Part shown: positions 12,101 through 20,612 of the stretch, piece by piece
How positions within the stretch are numbered: the first letter of the stretch is position 1
Layout: each line of letters begins with the position of its first letter
DNA from: Sphaerolaimus hirsutus
Taxonomy: Eukaryota > Nematoda > Chromadorea > Monhysterida > Sphaerolaimidae
Length of the DNA stretch: 64,000 nucleotides
Assembly (NCBI GenBank): GCA_964036195.1
Contig: OZ038453.1
Coordinates: forward strand, 22,406,352-22,470,351
Reading direction: 5' to 3'
Translations under genes and position numbers: made by a program
Notes under the pieces: model-generated
Database searches by the model: none
What the model saw: only the letters and a program-made list of their open reading frames with translations
Told to the model about the DNA's origin: nothing

Positions 12101-12806
12101 AAAGACGCCAAAATTGTACCTTTTTAGAGGGTACCTTTTATTGGAATGTTTGCATGCAATTTGAGGTAATGGGCCCACACACGCTAATTGACATCGACAG
12201 CAACTGTCAACTGGTGCCGATCCCGATTCAAAGCTTGCTGACGAGTGGACGAACGACGTTCAAACGCAATCTTTGAATTAGGAACGGAACCAGTTGACAT
12301 TTGGTGTCGATCTCAACTAGCGTGTGTGGGGCCATTATGGTAATTTACGTTTTTTGCTCTAATGTGATGAAATGTGCTGAAAGCTGCCACTGGGCTGAGA
12401 GCAGTTGTTCACCTTGTAAGTGTAAATTGAAGTGTAAAATGTTGTAAATGTCAATAAAGTAAAGAAATTTATTACTAAGCTTGACATGACATTTGACAAA
12501 TTCCTATGACATTTTACATGACATTTGTCACTTTACACGATGTGGGACCGTCACTGGAGTGTATTTGAATACTACATAACTACGTGGTATTTTCTGTTTC
12601 GATACATTTTTCAGTAAACTCAGTTTTGCTTTTTTTCAGACTGCACAACTGTTCAAGTGGGCAATTCTACATCACAATTCTATGAGGTTTTTGTCTACGT
12701 TCGAAGCATGGATAAATGTTTCAAGATGAACATCAGATCCGATGGTGGCAAAAATGACAATGTGTTCGAAAATGTAGACGATTGCACGGTTTCCTGTGAT
12801 GTGTGA
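101..12806 (+). CDS. ITIH-like secreted VIT/VWA protein, copy A (3' part)
   Basis: Thirteen exons: 101-211, 590-701, 787-941, 1628-1742, 2551-2687, 2970-3075, 4836-5069, 5409-5480, 6729-6806, 8069-8146, 8636-8759, 9853-9986, 12640-12806. Their summed length is 1623 bp, giving 540 codons plus TGA, and every junction keeps phase at GT-AG sites. The gene enters the window after most of its VWA domain: the first exon (SETRDNPIPLHTVAFGSG) is the last VWA exon, equivalent to B 31689-31799. Next come the ITIH post-VWA region (YYDGSEIVVVGKV, IERMWAYRTIRHLL), a linker, three Gly-rich exons where B has one, and the 12-Cys tail. ITIH proteins are secreted matrix-associated proteins; this function is inferred from homology. 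A is clearly more diverged from B and C than those two are from each other. Confidence 0.9.
471..543 (-). pseudogene. degenerate tRNA-like sequence in an intron of copy A
   Basis: On the minus strand this 73-base stretch has a tRNA-like A box (TAGCTCAGTTGGTTAGAG) and B box (GGTTCGAGTCC). The 7-bp acceptor stem pairs if G-T pairs are allowed. The anticodon stem does not pair, so I read it as a tRNA pseudogene or a tRNA-derived SINE head. Similar sequences lie one intron earlier in B and C. Confidence 0.5.
1812..2210. mobile_element. hAT-like non-autonomous element, 8-bp TSD CTTCAGAC
   Basis: CTTCAGAC occurs directly before (1804-1811) and after (2211-2218) this 399-bp block. Both ends carry inverted GGTGCACAAGTAAACCCGG words. 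It has no transposase frame. Related copies lie at the 3' side of B (from about 35296) and C (from about 60806). The C copy has a 949-bp element inside it at a point that is uninterrupted here. Confidence 0.75.
2325..2445. repeat. degraded GGAAAC-family element
   Basis: The right end TTGACACCCTA and internal GGAAAC/GGTAAA words match the ends and arrays of the 14386-15511 element. Flanks GTGGCAGT and GTGGCATC look like a decayed 8-bp TSD. Confidence 0.45.
3260..4808. mobile_element. TA-flanked C/G-rich MITE, interrupted
   Basis: Ends CCATATTTCCTCGAAATACC and its inverse (to GAAATACGG) are each flanked by TA. Internally it has C homopolymers and the family word GACCACTATGAAACAATCA. About 1.07 kb of its length is a later insertion (3351-4424). 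Its right end is only 27 bp from the linker exon at 4836. Confidence 0.75.
3351..4424. mobile_element. hAT-like element nested in a TA-flanked MITE, TSD AAACAATC
   Basis: AAACAATC, part of the host MITE, is duplicated at 3343-3350 and 4425-4432. The subterminal inverted repeat is CTGTGCATGTTTACCCGCTG. The interior has GC-rich palindromes such as GGCGCCATGGCGCC (about 4200-4213) and short frames with no recognisable domain. The same family sits in B at 34895-35287. Confidence 0.75.
4836..5069 (+). CDS. copy A linker exon (P/Q/T/G-rich)
   Basis: A 78-codon phase 1-1 exon between acceptor CCACCACAG and donor CCAG/GTGCAT. It reads GGSSLQLQTSGRTSS, then a PPPPSP stretch, a basic patch and THTWGTTTTFPG. 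It is low complexity without cysteines, so probably an extended linker between the ITIH core and the Gly-rich/Cys-rich tail. The B counterpart (35812-35997) lacks the first third. Confidence 0.8.
5409..5480 (+). CDS. copy A Gly-rich exon 1 of 3
   Basis: 24 codons, phase 1-1: GFGGGNGGGGGGGGFPGP followed by TGGFAAG. It follows acceptor CATCCACAG and precedes donor GTGATT. Symmetric phase means any number of copies keeps the frame. Confidence 0.85.
6729..6806 (+). CDS. copy A Gly-rich exon 2 of 3
   Basis: 26 codons, phase 1-1, an almost pure Gly run ending FPGPTGGFAAG. Its splice sites are the same as in exon 1 of the array. It has two more Gly codons than 5409-5480 and no Asn. Confidence 0.85.
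8069..8146 (+). CDS. copy A Gly-rich exon 3 of 3
   Basis: 26 codons, phase 1-1, identical in sequence to 6729-6806, so units 2 and 3 separated most recently or were homogenised. Confidence 0.85.
8827..9475. repeat. AAACGTTTTT-rich repeat, probable hAT-like remnant
   Basis: Begins TAGGGTTGGCCGATTTTTT and contains GGCCGAAA/AAACGTTTTTTT words at both sides (8830-8940, 9405-9470). The boundaries are approximate and I could not find a TSD. No coding signal is seen in this part of the intron. Confidence 0.35.
10052..10904. mobile_element. TA-flanked 'TCGAATAAGTCC' element, interrupted
   Basis: Ends ACCGTAAATCATCGAATAAG and inverse (GTATTCGAGGATTTACGG), flanked by TA at 10050-10051 and 10905-10906. 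It is interrupted by 10175-10617. A relative at 16920-17282 is uninterrupted at the matching point (GTAAAAATCATCTGAATGG). Confidence 0.7.
10175..10617. mobile_element. TA-flanked C/G-rich MITE nested in 10052-10904
   Basis: A full 443-bp copy of the CCGTATTTCCTCGAAATACC family with TA on both sides (10173-10174, 10618-10619). Internal words GACCACTATGAAACAATCA and AACACACGTTAAAACAATG are shared with copies at 18299, 45421 and 49356. Confidence 0.8.
11030..11940. mobile_element. element with CGGCGAACATGATA / GCACGCTTCC-type ends
   Basis: The left part (CGGCGAACATGATACTC) and right part (GTTGGCATGCTTCCAGCGGG) recur at 46535-46725 and 52290-52520, so this is a dispersed family. The exact ends are uncertain. 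It is interrupted by 11110-11716. Confidence 0.45.
11110..11716. mobile_element. hAT-like element with ACGTAAAC arrays, TSD GATGATAA
   Basis: The terminal repeat CAGAGTTGTTA and its inverse TAACAACTCTG are flanked by GATGATAA (11102-11109, 11717-11724). The interior is mostly degenerate ACGTAAA/GTACGCGT words. A related host copy at 46608-46622 has a single GATGATAAAGCATGCG, the empty site. Confidence 0.8.
12171..12333. repeat. hairpin repeat with GGGCCCACACACGCT ends
   Basis: Inverted ends GGGCCCACACACGCT and AGCGTGTGTGGGGCC plus inner inverted words (TTGACATCGAC, AACTGTCAACTGGTGCCGAT). It is similar to the hairpin at 13583-13936. It lies in the last intron of copy A. Confidence 0.55.
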
Positions 12807-12826
12807 TTGTGATTGTATGTATTTAT

Positions 12827-12832
12827 ATTAAA
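12827..12832 (+). terminator. candidate poly(A) signal ATTAAA, copy A
   Basis: ATTAAA variant signal 21 bp after the TGA of copy A. It is close to the stop and no AATAAA is nearer, so this is tentative. Confidence 0.25.
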
Positions 12833-13093
12833 AATGATGTCAAAAATACTTATATTTATCATTTCCAGGTGCTGAAAATTATAAAAATTTAAACGCCATT
12901 CCAAAAATGGTTGACACCCATTGTTGCATGCACAATATTTTGCAGTTTGAACTTAATCCTGGGCACTTCGATATAAAGACAGATTAGCGATAAACCGCCT
13001 TTGATGTTCCACCGCACACGCAATGCAATTATGCACGCCTGTTCTGAGCACACCTGCACATTTTCTGTTTTCATTGTAATACTCGGTTGTTTG

Positions 13094-14226
13094 CAGAGTT
13101 GTTAAAATACCGGTATTTTTGGAAAGCGTAAGCGTAAGCGTAAATACACTTTCCCAATTTTGAGTATGGATACTGTAAGCGTAAGGTATTTTTAAAATAC
13201 CTAGGAAAGCGTAAAATAAAGCGTAAGCGTAAATTTTTTTTGAGAGAGTGCTCTTGGCATTGAGCATCGTAAAATACTCTTCCTTTCACATTTAGATCAA
13301 TGTATCACAGATTCTGTCCATTTTTGCTCAGTTAATTCTTTTCAAAACAAGATCTCGGTGACATTTTTCGGTCGTTCATTTGGTAGTCTGTCCTCGTAGT
13401 AATTCATGTGCAGCGACACTTATATCATAGGTATTCTAACTCGGATTTCGTGCTGTCGACGTCAACAACATAGTCGTCGGAATCCATTTTCTGTCCCAAA
13501 ATCACTTTTCACCATTTTCTGTCCCAAATCTAACGCCACGGTATTGCTCGACGACACAATATTGACCAGAAATTCATATTGGTGCCACACACGCTGGATG
13601 TCGACTGTTTCGGTGTCAACTCGATTTTAGTTCAATTTAGGTTCCAGGACCATTTTCAAGTGCACGTGCGGCAAAGTCGAAGAGAAATTTATATGCCCAT
13701 GTGCATTTGAACATGGGTTCTCAGCCCATAAACGCAACATTTATGAAAAACTGTTGGCCCAGTTTTTCATAAATTTTTAGTTTATCGGCTGCGAAATTAT
13801 GTTCAAAAGCACATGACTATAAATATAAATTCCTCTTAGACTTTGCCGCACATTCACTAGGAAATCGTCCTGCGACCTAAATTGAACTAAAATCGAGTTG
13901 ACACCGAAACAGTTGACATCCAGCGTGTGTGGCGCCTTTGCGACACAATTTATACATGTGCCGTAATTTCCAGTGCAATACTGCGCACACGCAGTCTCTA
14001 TTTTTTTGTATTTTTTCATTTTCTTTGTTGTAGTTTTACACTTTTTCAAAAGCGTAAAACTGGGTCATGTGGAAAGCTTTTTTACGCTTTTAGTATCCAG
14101 GTAATTTGGCCAGGAAAGCGTAACAAAGCGTAAGGGTATTTTACGAAAGCGTAAGCGTACGCGTAAGTATAAATACCCATTTACCCGGGTATTTCGGGTA
14201 AGCGTAAATACGCTTTCGCAACTCTG
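13094..14226. mobile_element. hAT-like element with AAAGCGTAAGCGTAAA arrays, TSD GTTGTTTG
   Basis: GTTGTTTG is duplicated at 13086-13093 and 14227-14234. The ends CAGAGTTGTTAAAATACC and CGCAACTCTG match the 11110 family, and the subterminal arrays are AAAGCGTAAGCGTAAA words. A separate hairpin (13583-13936) sits inside. Confidence 0.8.
13583..13936. repeat. long-arm hairpin repeat
   Basis: Arms of roughly 60 bp (13583-13646 and 13874-13936) are near-perfect inverses, beginning TGCCACACACGCTGGATGTC. It is nested in the 13094-14226 element and related at its ends to 12171-12333. Confidence 0.65.
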
Positions 14227-14385
14227 GTTGTTTGCACAGCGCGGCCATCGTGTCCGCGGCTAGTGATGGAATCGCACCGGTGCCCTGGCCCCAGATTTAA
14301 TTGGGCAGACACATTTTTGCCCTCCCTGCCTTTTGCACCTGACACAACCATAGTGCCTGCCAGACGTGCCTCACTGTGCCAGATT

Positions 14386-15511
14386 TAGGGTGTCAACAAA
14401 AACTTTTTGGCGGAAAACGGAAACGGAAACGGAAAATTTTTTGCACTTGCCGGAAAACGGAAACGGAAACGGAAAAATTTTGGCACTCGCCGGAAAACGG
14501 AAAACGGAAAAATGAAAGGCCGGAAAACGGAAACGGAAACGGAAAAATTTGCTGAAATTATGCCGGAAACGGAAAAAATCTGCTGAAATTTTGCCGGAAA
14601 CGGAAAAAATTTCTGAATTATTGCTGGAAACAGAAAAAATTGCATAATGGAAGAAAAAACTGCATGTTTGCCAGTTTGGCTTTGATTGTGGTAGCTCATC
14701 AGTCAAGTATCGATTCTGCCACTGACTTTTACTTGTAATTTATGTATTTGAAGCAACACTATAATGTCAAATAATAAATCACATCAACAATCTGCAAAAT
14801 GACAACTGCAAATGAAAAAGTCACACAAAAAATGGATTTAGGAAACTGGAACTGCTGACTAAAACAAATTTTACAAACTGTAGGTGTAATTAGTTTGAGG
14901 CAGCAACTGATGGAGCATGATCAATTTCTCAGCAGTTTCTGCCTTCAAATTGCTACCGCGTTCATTGTACAGACTGCCAGCAACACTAAACAATTGTTCA
15001 CTCGGCACAGATGAAGCCGGTGACGACAGAAACAACGATGAAACGACGAAATCTATGTCCCATATAAAAGCAAAATTAAACTGTTTAATCCACTAACCTC
15101 TCGCTAACAGCCGCACCCACCCACTCCCTCTACAACGGAAAACACATTTTTTAAATAATTTCATTCAATATGGATACATAGAAAAAAGGCAGAAGTGCAC
15201 AAAACAACTGAACTGCGAAATATGAAAGGCAAATGTGTTGTTTTGAGTGAAGTGAAAGAAAAAATACCCTGCGCTAAAATACTGTTTGGGAGAATGTTGG
15301 CAAAATACTGGGAAAAACAGAAAGTTGAGCCGGAAAACGGAAAATGAGGCGGAAAAACTGAAAATTTTGCCGGAAAACGGAAAATGAGCCGGAAAAACGG
15401 AAACGGAAACAGAAAAGAAAATTTTTAGCCGGAAAACGGAAACGGAAACGGAAAAAAATTTGCCTCCGGAAAGCGGAAACGGAAAACGGAAAACGGAAAG
15501 TTGACACCCTA
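14386..15511. mobile_element. hAT-like element with CGGAAAACGG arrays, TSD GCCAGATT
   Basis: GCCAGATT is present at 14378-14385 and 15512-15519, with perfect ends TAGGGTGTCAAC / GTTGACACCCTA. Each end has an array of GGAAAACGGAAACGG words facing inward (about 14405-14640 and 15330-15500). These contain AAACGG, the hexamer known as the Ac transposase binding motif in maize. The middle 700 bp has no transposase frame. Confidence 0.85.
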
Positions 15512-16329
15512 GCCAGATTTGCCCAAAAAATGGCTAACGAGATTTAATTGGGAGGGGAATTGCACGTCTGCCGGGCAGAATCAAAAAGGATATTCTGCCC
15601 TGCAGCCCCGGAGGTGCAGGGTGGGCGCAAATTTGCATGATATTTCATGGTTGTAATAAAAATTTAGATAAAAAACATCTGAGGATGTCATATGTAATGA
15701 AAAACGTTGAAAATCGCAATAATCGTTGCCACAAACATTGATTTTTATTGTCCACATTGTTCAAAAAATACAGTGTTAGAATATGAAGGTTGCTAAGACA
15801 GAGAAAGCAACACGTCATGTGGTCAATGTGTATGTGTTTCTGCTGGGAGTTCAAACGCGCCTTAAGGTGCCAAATTTTTTTGCACTTTTTTTCATCAACC
15901 ATCATATTTGTGCAGTATTTTTTGAAATTAGGACAATAAAAATTAACATTTGTGGTGACGATTTTGGCGATTTTTAACGTGTTCCATTACAACAGACATT
16001 TTACAGGGTCTTTCACATGACATTTGACATTTTACAGGGTATTTTACCCGACACATGACATTTTACATGGAATTTTACACTTTACAGGGTTTTGTACAGG
16101 GTCTGGGACAGCCCCTGGATGCCGCTCAGCTATCAATCTACCCAGAGGCAAATTTTTTCTCAACTATCTCTTGCCCCTCCCCCCAAATTGCTCTGCAACA
16201 ATTTATTTATGTGTAGCAAATTATGAGCGATTTTTCCCCCATTTTTTTGCCCAAAATCGCTCCATTTTGAAAACTGCAACCTTCATTATCGCTATTCTCA
16301 TGTTTATACATGGTTATATACCGATTTTT

Positions 16330-16645
16330 TTTATTTATGGCGATTTCTAAATTTTTGGCCAGCTGCCAAGTTTTCTTAAGACGTATCTCCGATTTTTCTT
16401 TTTTCTTTTTGGGAGTAAAATCCCGCCCGACCCGCCCGTCGCGCCAGGCACCTGACAGCTGCCGCCCGGCACGCAATTAAATCTCGATCTGTCTGGCAGT
16501 CGGGCGGCGGCTGTCAGGTGCCTGGCGCGACGGCCGTGTCGTGTCGGGCGGGATTTTACTCCCGAAAAGAAAAAGAAAAATCGGAGATACGTCTTATGCA
16601 AACTTGGAAGCCGGCCAAAAACTTCTAAATCGCCATAAATATAAC
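16330..16645. repeat. foldback repeat with GC-rich centre
   Basis: Arms about 16330-16475 and 16495-16645 are inverses, with landmarks ACGTATCTCCGATTTTTC, GGGAGTAAAATCCCGCCCG and GCGCCAGGCACCTGACAG. No gene is seen. Confidence 0.65.
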
Positions 16646-16663
16646 AATAGATATATACTGTAT

Positions 16664-16916
16664 TTCCTCGAAATACCCCCGGGGGGTGATTGTTTCATAG
16701 TGGTCCCGAGAGGGGGGGGGGGGGGTTAAACGAGGGGGGGGGGGGTATTTTGAGGGGAGGTATTATTTCGCCAGAATTTTTTTCAAATCCTAGTACAAAA
16801 TCGTCGTTTGTGATGTACACTGGGGTAGAAAAATGCAACAATAACTTACATGTATAGACTCCTGTAGACTGATAGTAGTACGTAGATGGTATAAACACTG
16901 CTCTAACGTGATTATG
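16664..16916. mobile_element. truncated TA-type C/G-rich MITE
   Basis: Starts CTGTATTTCCTCGAAATACC after TA, in reverse orientation relative to 18299. It is cut off at about 16916 where the next element (16920-17282) begins. Confidence 0.6.
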
Positions 16917-16919
16917 ACC

Positions 16920-17282
16920 GGGGGAGTTATTTTTTCCTCACAATTTTTTAAGGGGGACTTATTCGAGGGGGGAGGAGTTATTTTTTTGTCGGAATATTGT
17001 GTAAAAATCATCTGAATGGAGTTAAGTAGGTTGCATAAACGTGTAAGCCAGAATAGAAATCCCTTAATTCATGCAATGAAATCAATGATAGTGTGCATCA
17101 ACTGCAAAAAATGCATACTTTTTATGAACATAAATACTTATACATACATACGTTTTTTATACGTGGACTTTTTCCAACACATAAAAGAGGGGGGGTTATT
17201 CGAGGGGGGAGTTATTTTTTCCTCAGTCTGTTTACAGGGGGGGGAGTTTTTGGAGGGGGGACTTATTCGAGGATTTACAATA
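16920..17282. mobile_element. fragment of the 'TCGAATAAGTCC' TA-type element
   Basis: Matches 10070-10905 without the nested MITE and ends CTTATTCGAGGATTTACAAT. The left terminal repeat is missing. Confidence 0.55.
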
Positions 17283-17375
17283 TATGTGTATTTTCTGTAA
17301 GAGTATACATATAAAACCTGGTTGTTTTTTGTAAGACTAAAAATCTAGTTTATCTTTGCATCTCAGGGATCTTGT

Positions 17376-17530
17376 AGATTTGCAGAGTTGCGAAAACGTA
17401 TTTACGTTTACCCGAAATACCCGGTTATTTGGGTATTTATACTTACGTTTACATTTACGCTTTCCAAAAATACTGTTACGTTTTGTTACGTTTTCCTGGC
17501 ACAGTTACCCGGGTACCAGAGAAAACGTAA
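17376..17530. repeat. half of an ACGTAAAC-family element
   Basis: The left end GCAGAGTTGCGAAAACG and arrays of CGTTTACG words fit the 13094 family. No right end is found. Confidence 0.45.
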
Positions 17531-17607
17531 AAATATGTGAACGGAACCTTATTATTTGACAAATGTAGTGTTATATGGTTAGTTCAACATGCTTAAATAT
17601 TAAAAGG

Positions 17608-17870
17608 GTGCCAATTCCGCAAGTGGAGAACTAAAACGATTTATCAGTGAGAAGTCAAAAGTTGAGAGAGAAGTAAATTTATTTGTGAGAAGTGAAATGC
17701 AAGTAAAAGATAACGAAAACGTTTTTAGTTTTTTCTTGTGACCTGCCATTTGTCCTTTAACTTGCCATTCCACTTGCCACTTATAAATTTACTGTTCTTT
17801 TTGTTTTCACGTGCCATTACCTCTCACTTATAAATTGTTCTTTTTCAGTTCTCCACTTAAGGAATTGACA
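17608..17870. repeat. hairpin element with 'CCGCAAGTGGA' ends
   Basis: The left end GTGCCAATTCCGCAAGTGGA and inverse right end CTCCACTTAAGGAATTGACAC. The interior is AGAAGTGAAA/TTTCACTT words. It is the same end type as 30729-30950 and 34009-34699. Confidence 0.55.
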
Positions 17871-17924
17871 CAATATAACCCTACACACACTGGTTGACAA
17901 CGACGCCTAATGTATACAGAGTGT

Positions 17925-18095
17925 TGTCAGCCACAGCTAGAGCGAATTGAAAAATTCAATTTTTATCATTTTACGTCATCATTTTATGTCAGGGAACAAA
18001 TTTTACATTTCACTTCAATGATTGCATGCAACCATGATAAAATTGAATGTTTCAATTCGCTCTAGCTGTGGCTGACAACACTCTGTATTGGACAC
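17925..18095. repeat. hairpin with perfect inverted arms
   Basis: CAGAGTGTTGTCAGCCACAG followed by CTAGAGCGAATTGAA on the left, with the inverse at 18045-18088. The centre is TTTTACGTCATC words. Confidence 0.6.
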
Positions 18096-18298
18096 GATTA
18101 AGGTATGGATTCATATATTATCCTTAGAAAATTGTAGACCCATAGCATGATCCACACTCATGTAATTAATTATATGACATCATTTTACGTCAACATTTTA
18201 CGTCAAAATCACGCTGAACTCTAATCTCGGCTTTACGTATGCAGACGTAGTAAAATGCAAAACAAATTGCCTTGTATAGACTAATATACCGTATTTCC

Positions 18299-19094
18299 TC
18301 GAAATACCCCCCCCTCGTTTGACCCCCCCTCTCGAGACCACTATGAAACAATCACCCCCCCCCCCCTCGAAATACCCCCCCCCAGATTGAGTGTAAAGAG
18401 AACGTACATGACAAATACTGCAGTTTGTGTTCTGCGTAGTGCAGAACACACGTTAAAACAATGTCGTAATCACGTTAGAACAGTGTTTATACCATCTACG
18501 TACTACTATCAGTCTACAGGAGTAACATGTATTTATAGACATGTCAGTGATTGATGCATTTTTCTACCCCAGTGTACATCACAAATGACGATTTTGTACT
18601 AGGATTTGAAAAAATTTCTGGCGAAGTAAATAATAACCCCCCCTCCCTCGAAATACCCCCTCCCTCGTTTAACCACCCCCCCCCCCCCCTTCCTCTCGGG
18701 ACCACTATGAAACAATCACCCCCCCCCCCTCGAAATACCCCCCCCCAGATTGAGTGTAAAGAGAACGTACATGACAAATACTGCAGTTTGTGTTCTGCGT
18801 AGTGCAGAACACACGTTAAAACAATGTCGGAATCACGTTAGAACAGTGTTTATACCATCTACGTACTACTATCAGTCTACAGGAGTAACATGTATTTATA
18901 GACATGTCAGTTATTGATGCATTTTTCCACTCCAGCGCACATCACAAACAACGATTTTGTACTAGGGTTTCGAAAAATTTCTTGCCAAACAATGAACCCC
19001 CCTCGAAATACCCCCCCCCCCTCGTTTAAACCCCCCCCCCTCTCGGGACCACTATGAAACAATCACCCCCGGGGGGTATTTCGAGGAAATACGG
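18299..19094. mobile_element. TA-type C/G-rich MITE, internally doubled (5' of copy B)
   Basis: One left end and one right end enclose two tandem internal units of about 360 bp; the word GACCACTATGAAACAATCA is at about 18336, 18701 and 19049. The same locus 5' of copy C (49356-49722) has a single unit of 367 bp with the same flanks (CCTTGTATAGACTAATA and GTATCTAGACGGTAAAGACC). Confidence 0.8.
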
Positions 19095-19224
19095 TCAGTA
19101 TCTAGACGGTAAAGACCCTGTTCTGACGGAAAACAGTAATTGTTTTTAACGCATGTTCTGCATTGCCCGGATCACAAACCGCAGCTTTTGTCATCTACTT
19201 CCTTTTTACACTCTATTTATGGGG

Positions 19225-19500
19225 GAGGGGTATTTCTAGGGGGGCTTATAAATTCATATTGCTCATTTTGAGGGGGGTGGGTATTTCGAGACGGGAGGTA
19301 TTTCGAGGGGGGGTATTTCGAGGAATTACAGTATATGTTTTATCAGGTTCATTTCTAGTTTTGGGTATGTAGAAGCCCATTTTTGCTATGACCCATGTCG
19401 AAAATTTCTGGGGATTTAATAACCCCCCTCGAATAAGCCCCCTCAAAATTTTCACCCTGAAAAAATCACCCCCTGGGGGTATTTTGAGCAAGCACGGTAT
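19225..19500. repeat. TA-type MITE fragments
   Basis: G-tract words (GGTATTTCGAGGAATTACAG, about 19313-19332) and a second fragment ending GGGGGTATTTTGAGCAAGCA. The equivalent in C is 49850-50130. Confidence 0.5.
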
Positions 19501-19927
19501 ACTTGAATAAGATCGCAGGGGTGTTCTTTTTCTGTCAGAGATTTTGAGGTGGAGAATTCAGGGGGAATATTTTTAGTCAATTAAAGGCATATTTACCTTG
19601 TCAGATGTTCCAGTAAACAATCCATAATTTTTAAATATGCAAAGCAAGCATGAGGAAGCAAATCAGGATTCTAGATCCGATTTCATAAGCAAAGCCTTTA
19701 TTCGAACATTTTTGTGCATGTAAATATTTACGTTCAAAACAACCGGTCCCTCAAAAATGAGTCATTTATTTTTGTTTTCTTTTCAACAATTTCAGTTGCA
19801 CCCACTCACTACTATTAAATGTTTCCGTCAACAAGTGATTTTTCAATTGAATGAACTTCCCCGAAAAAGTTGTTTTTCTAGATTGTCTACGCAGACGTCA
19901 AAATAAATCAATCAAGTGCACGATATC

Positions 19928-20345
19928 GCAACGCACGAGTTGTTAAAAGTACAGTAAATACTTTTCACTGAGTGCAGAAAACGTTAAGTAAATTTTTTTC
20001 TTTTACACTGCGTCAAAGGTGAGTAAACGTAAATACCTGTATTTTTGCTCAGGGAATACGTAAAACTGGGTATTTTTTCGATTTTGTACCCATGAAAACA
20101 TAAAAGTGATTCCTTTCTCAGCATATTGCGAGTTGGCTAATTTCCGCTGCCATTTTTAAGTCGTTTTTGCTTTTTACGCACCCAATAAATTTTTTGTTTT
20201 ACGTTTTTAGTACTCGCGTACTTTCAAAAAGTACGTGTAAACGTGTGTACAAGTATTTTTTCCAAGGCAAACGTAAACGTATTTACTCAGTACTCGTGTA
20301 AACGTATTGTTCATGTAAACGTAATTACATTTAACAACTGCGCTG
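19928..20345. repeat. ACGTAAAC-family hAT-like element, diverged ends (5' of copy B)
   Basis: Ends CGAGTTGTTAAAAGTA and TTTAACAACTGCG with ACGTAAACG/TTTTACTC words between. The counterpart 5' of C is 50568-50985. An inverted copy of the right-hand-flanked half lies at 45880-46070. Confidence 0.55.
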
Positions 20346-20448
20346 CGCAATGACACAGATTCAAAATTCAATATTTTTCCGGTAAACAACCTTCAGTGAA
20401 CACGAACAGCCTCGATAATCTATTTTCACATTTTGTTGCCGCTCTGTT

Positions 20449-20456
20449 TTTTATAG
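20449..20456 (+). promoter_or_regulatory. TATA-like box, candidate promoter of copy B
   Basis: TTTTATAG lies 85 bp before the ATG; copy C has TTTTATAC at the same place (about 51080-51087). CTTTTAG at 20507-20513 could be a 5'UTR intron acceptor instead, so the true transcription start is unresolved. Confidence 0.2.
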
Positions 20457-20540
20457 CATTGTACACTTTTATTTTTACTCTGTGTAATTTTATTACTTTA
20501 ACTCAACTTTTAGATTGAAATATCAAGGAATTTTACGATA

Positions 20541-20612
20541 ATGGTCAGAATGAGAGCGAAATCGATATCACTGCATCTAGTTTTTGTCCTTTTCACGATT
20601 GCCGTTGCGCAG
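20541..20612 (+). CDS. copy B exon 1: signal peptide
   Basis: 24 codons, MVRMRAKSISLHLVFVLFTI then AVAQ: basic N-terminus, hydrophobic core, small residues before the likely cut. Ends in phase 0. The first ATG was chosen; the M at codon 4 would also leave a signal peptide. C equivalent: 51172-51243, same protein sequence. Confidence 0.85.

Larger units (their letters stand above)
12807..20540. other. A-B intergenic region, transposon-filled
   Basis: About 7.7 kb with no exon I can support. It holds two hAT-like elements (13094-14226, 14386-15511), a foldback repeat (about 16330-16645), TA-flanked elements (16664-16916, 16920-17282, 18299-19094), hairpins (17608-17870, 17925-18095) and fragments. 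From about 18150 it matches the region 5' of copy C (from 49095). Confidence 0.8.

Noticed and set aside
14400-14640. CRISPR-like regular repeats
   Set aside because: The repeats lack unique spacers of constant size, lie within a TSD-flanked transposon, and the genome is an animal's.
14371-14706. Phe/Ser/Arg-rich minus-strand frames
   Set aside because: Translation of the GGAAAC array of a hAT-like element, open only because the repeat has no stops.
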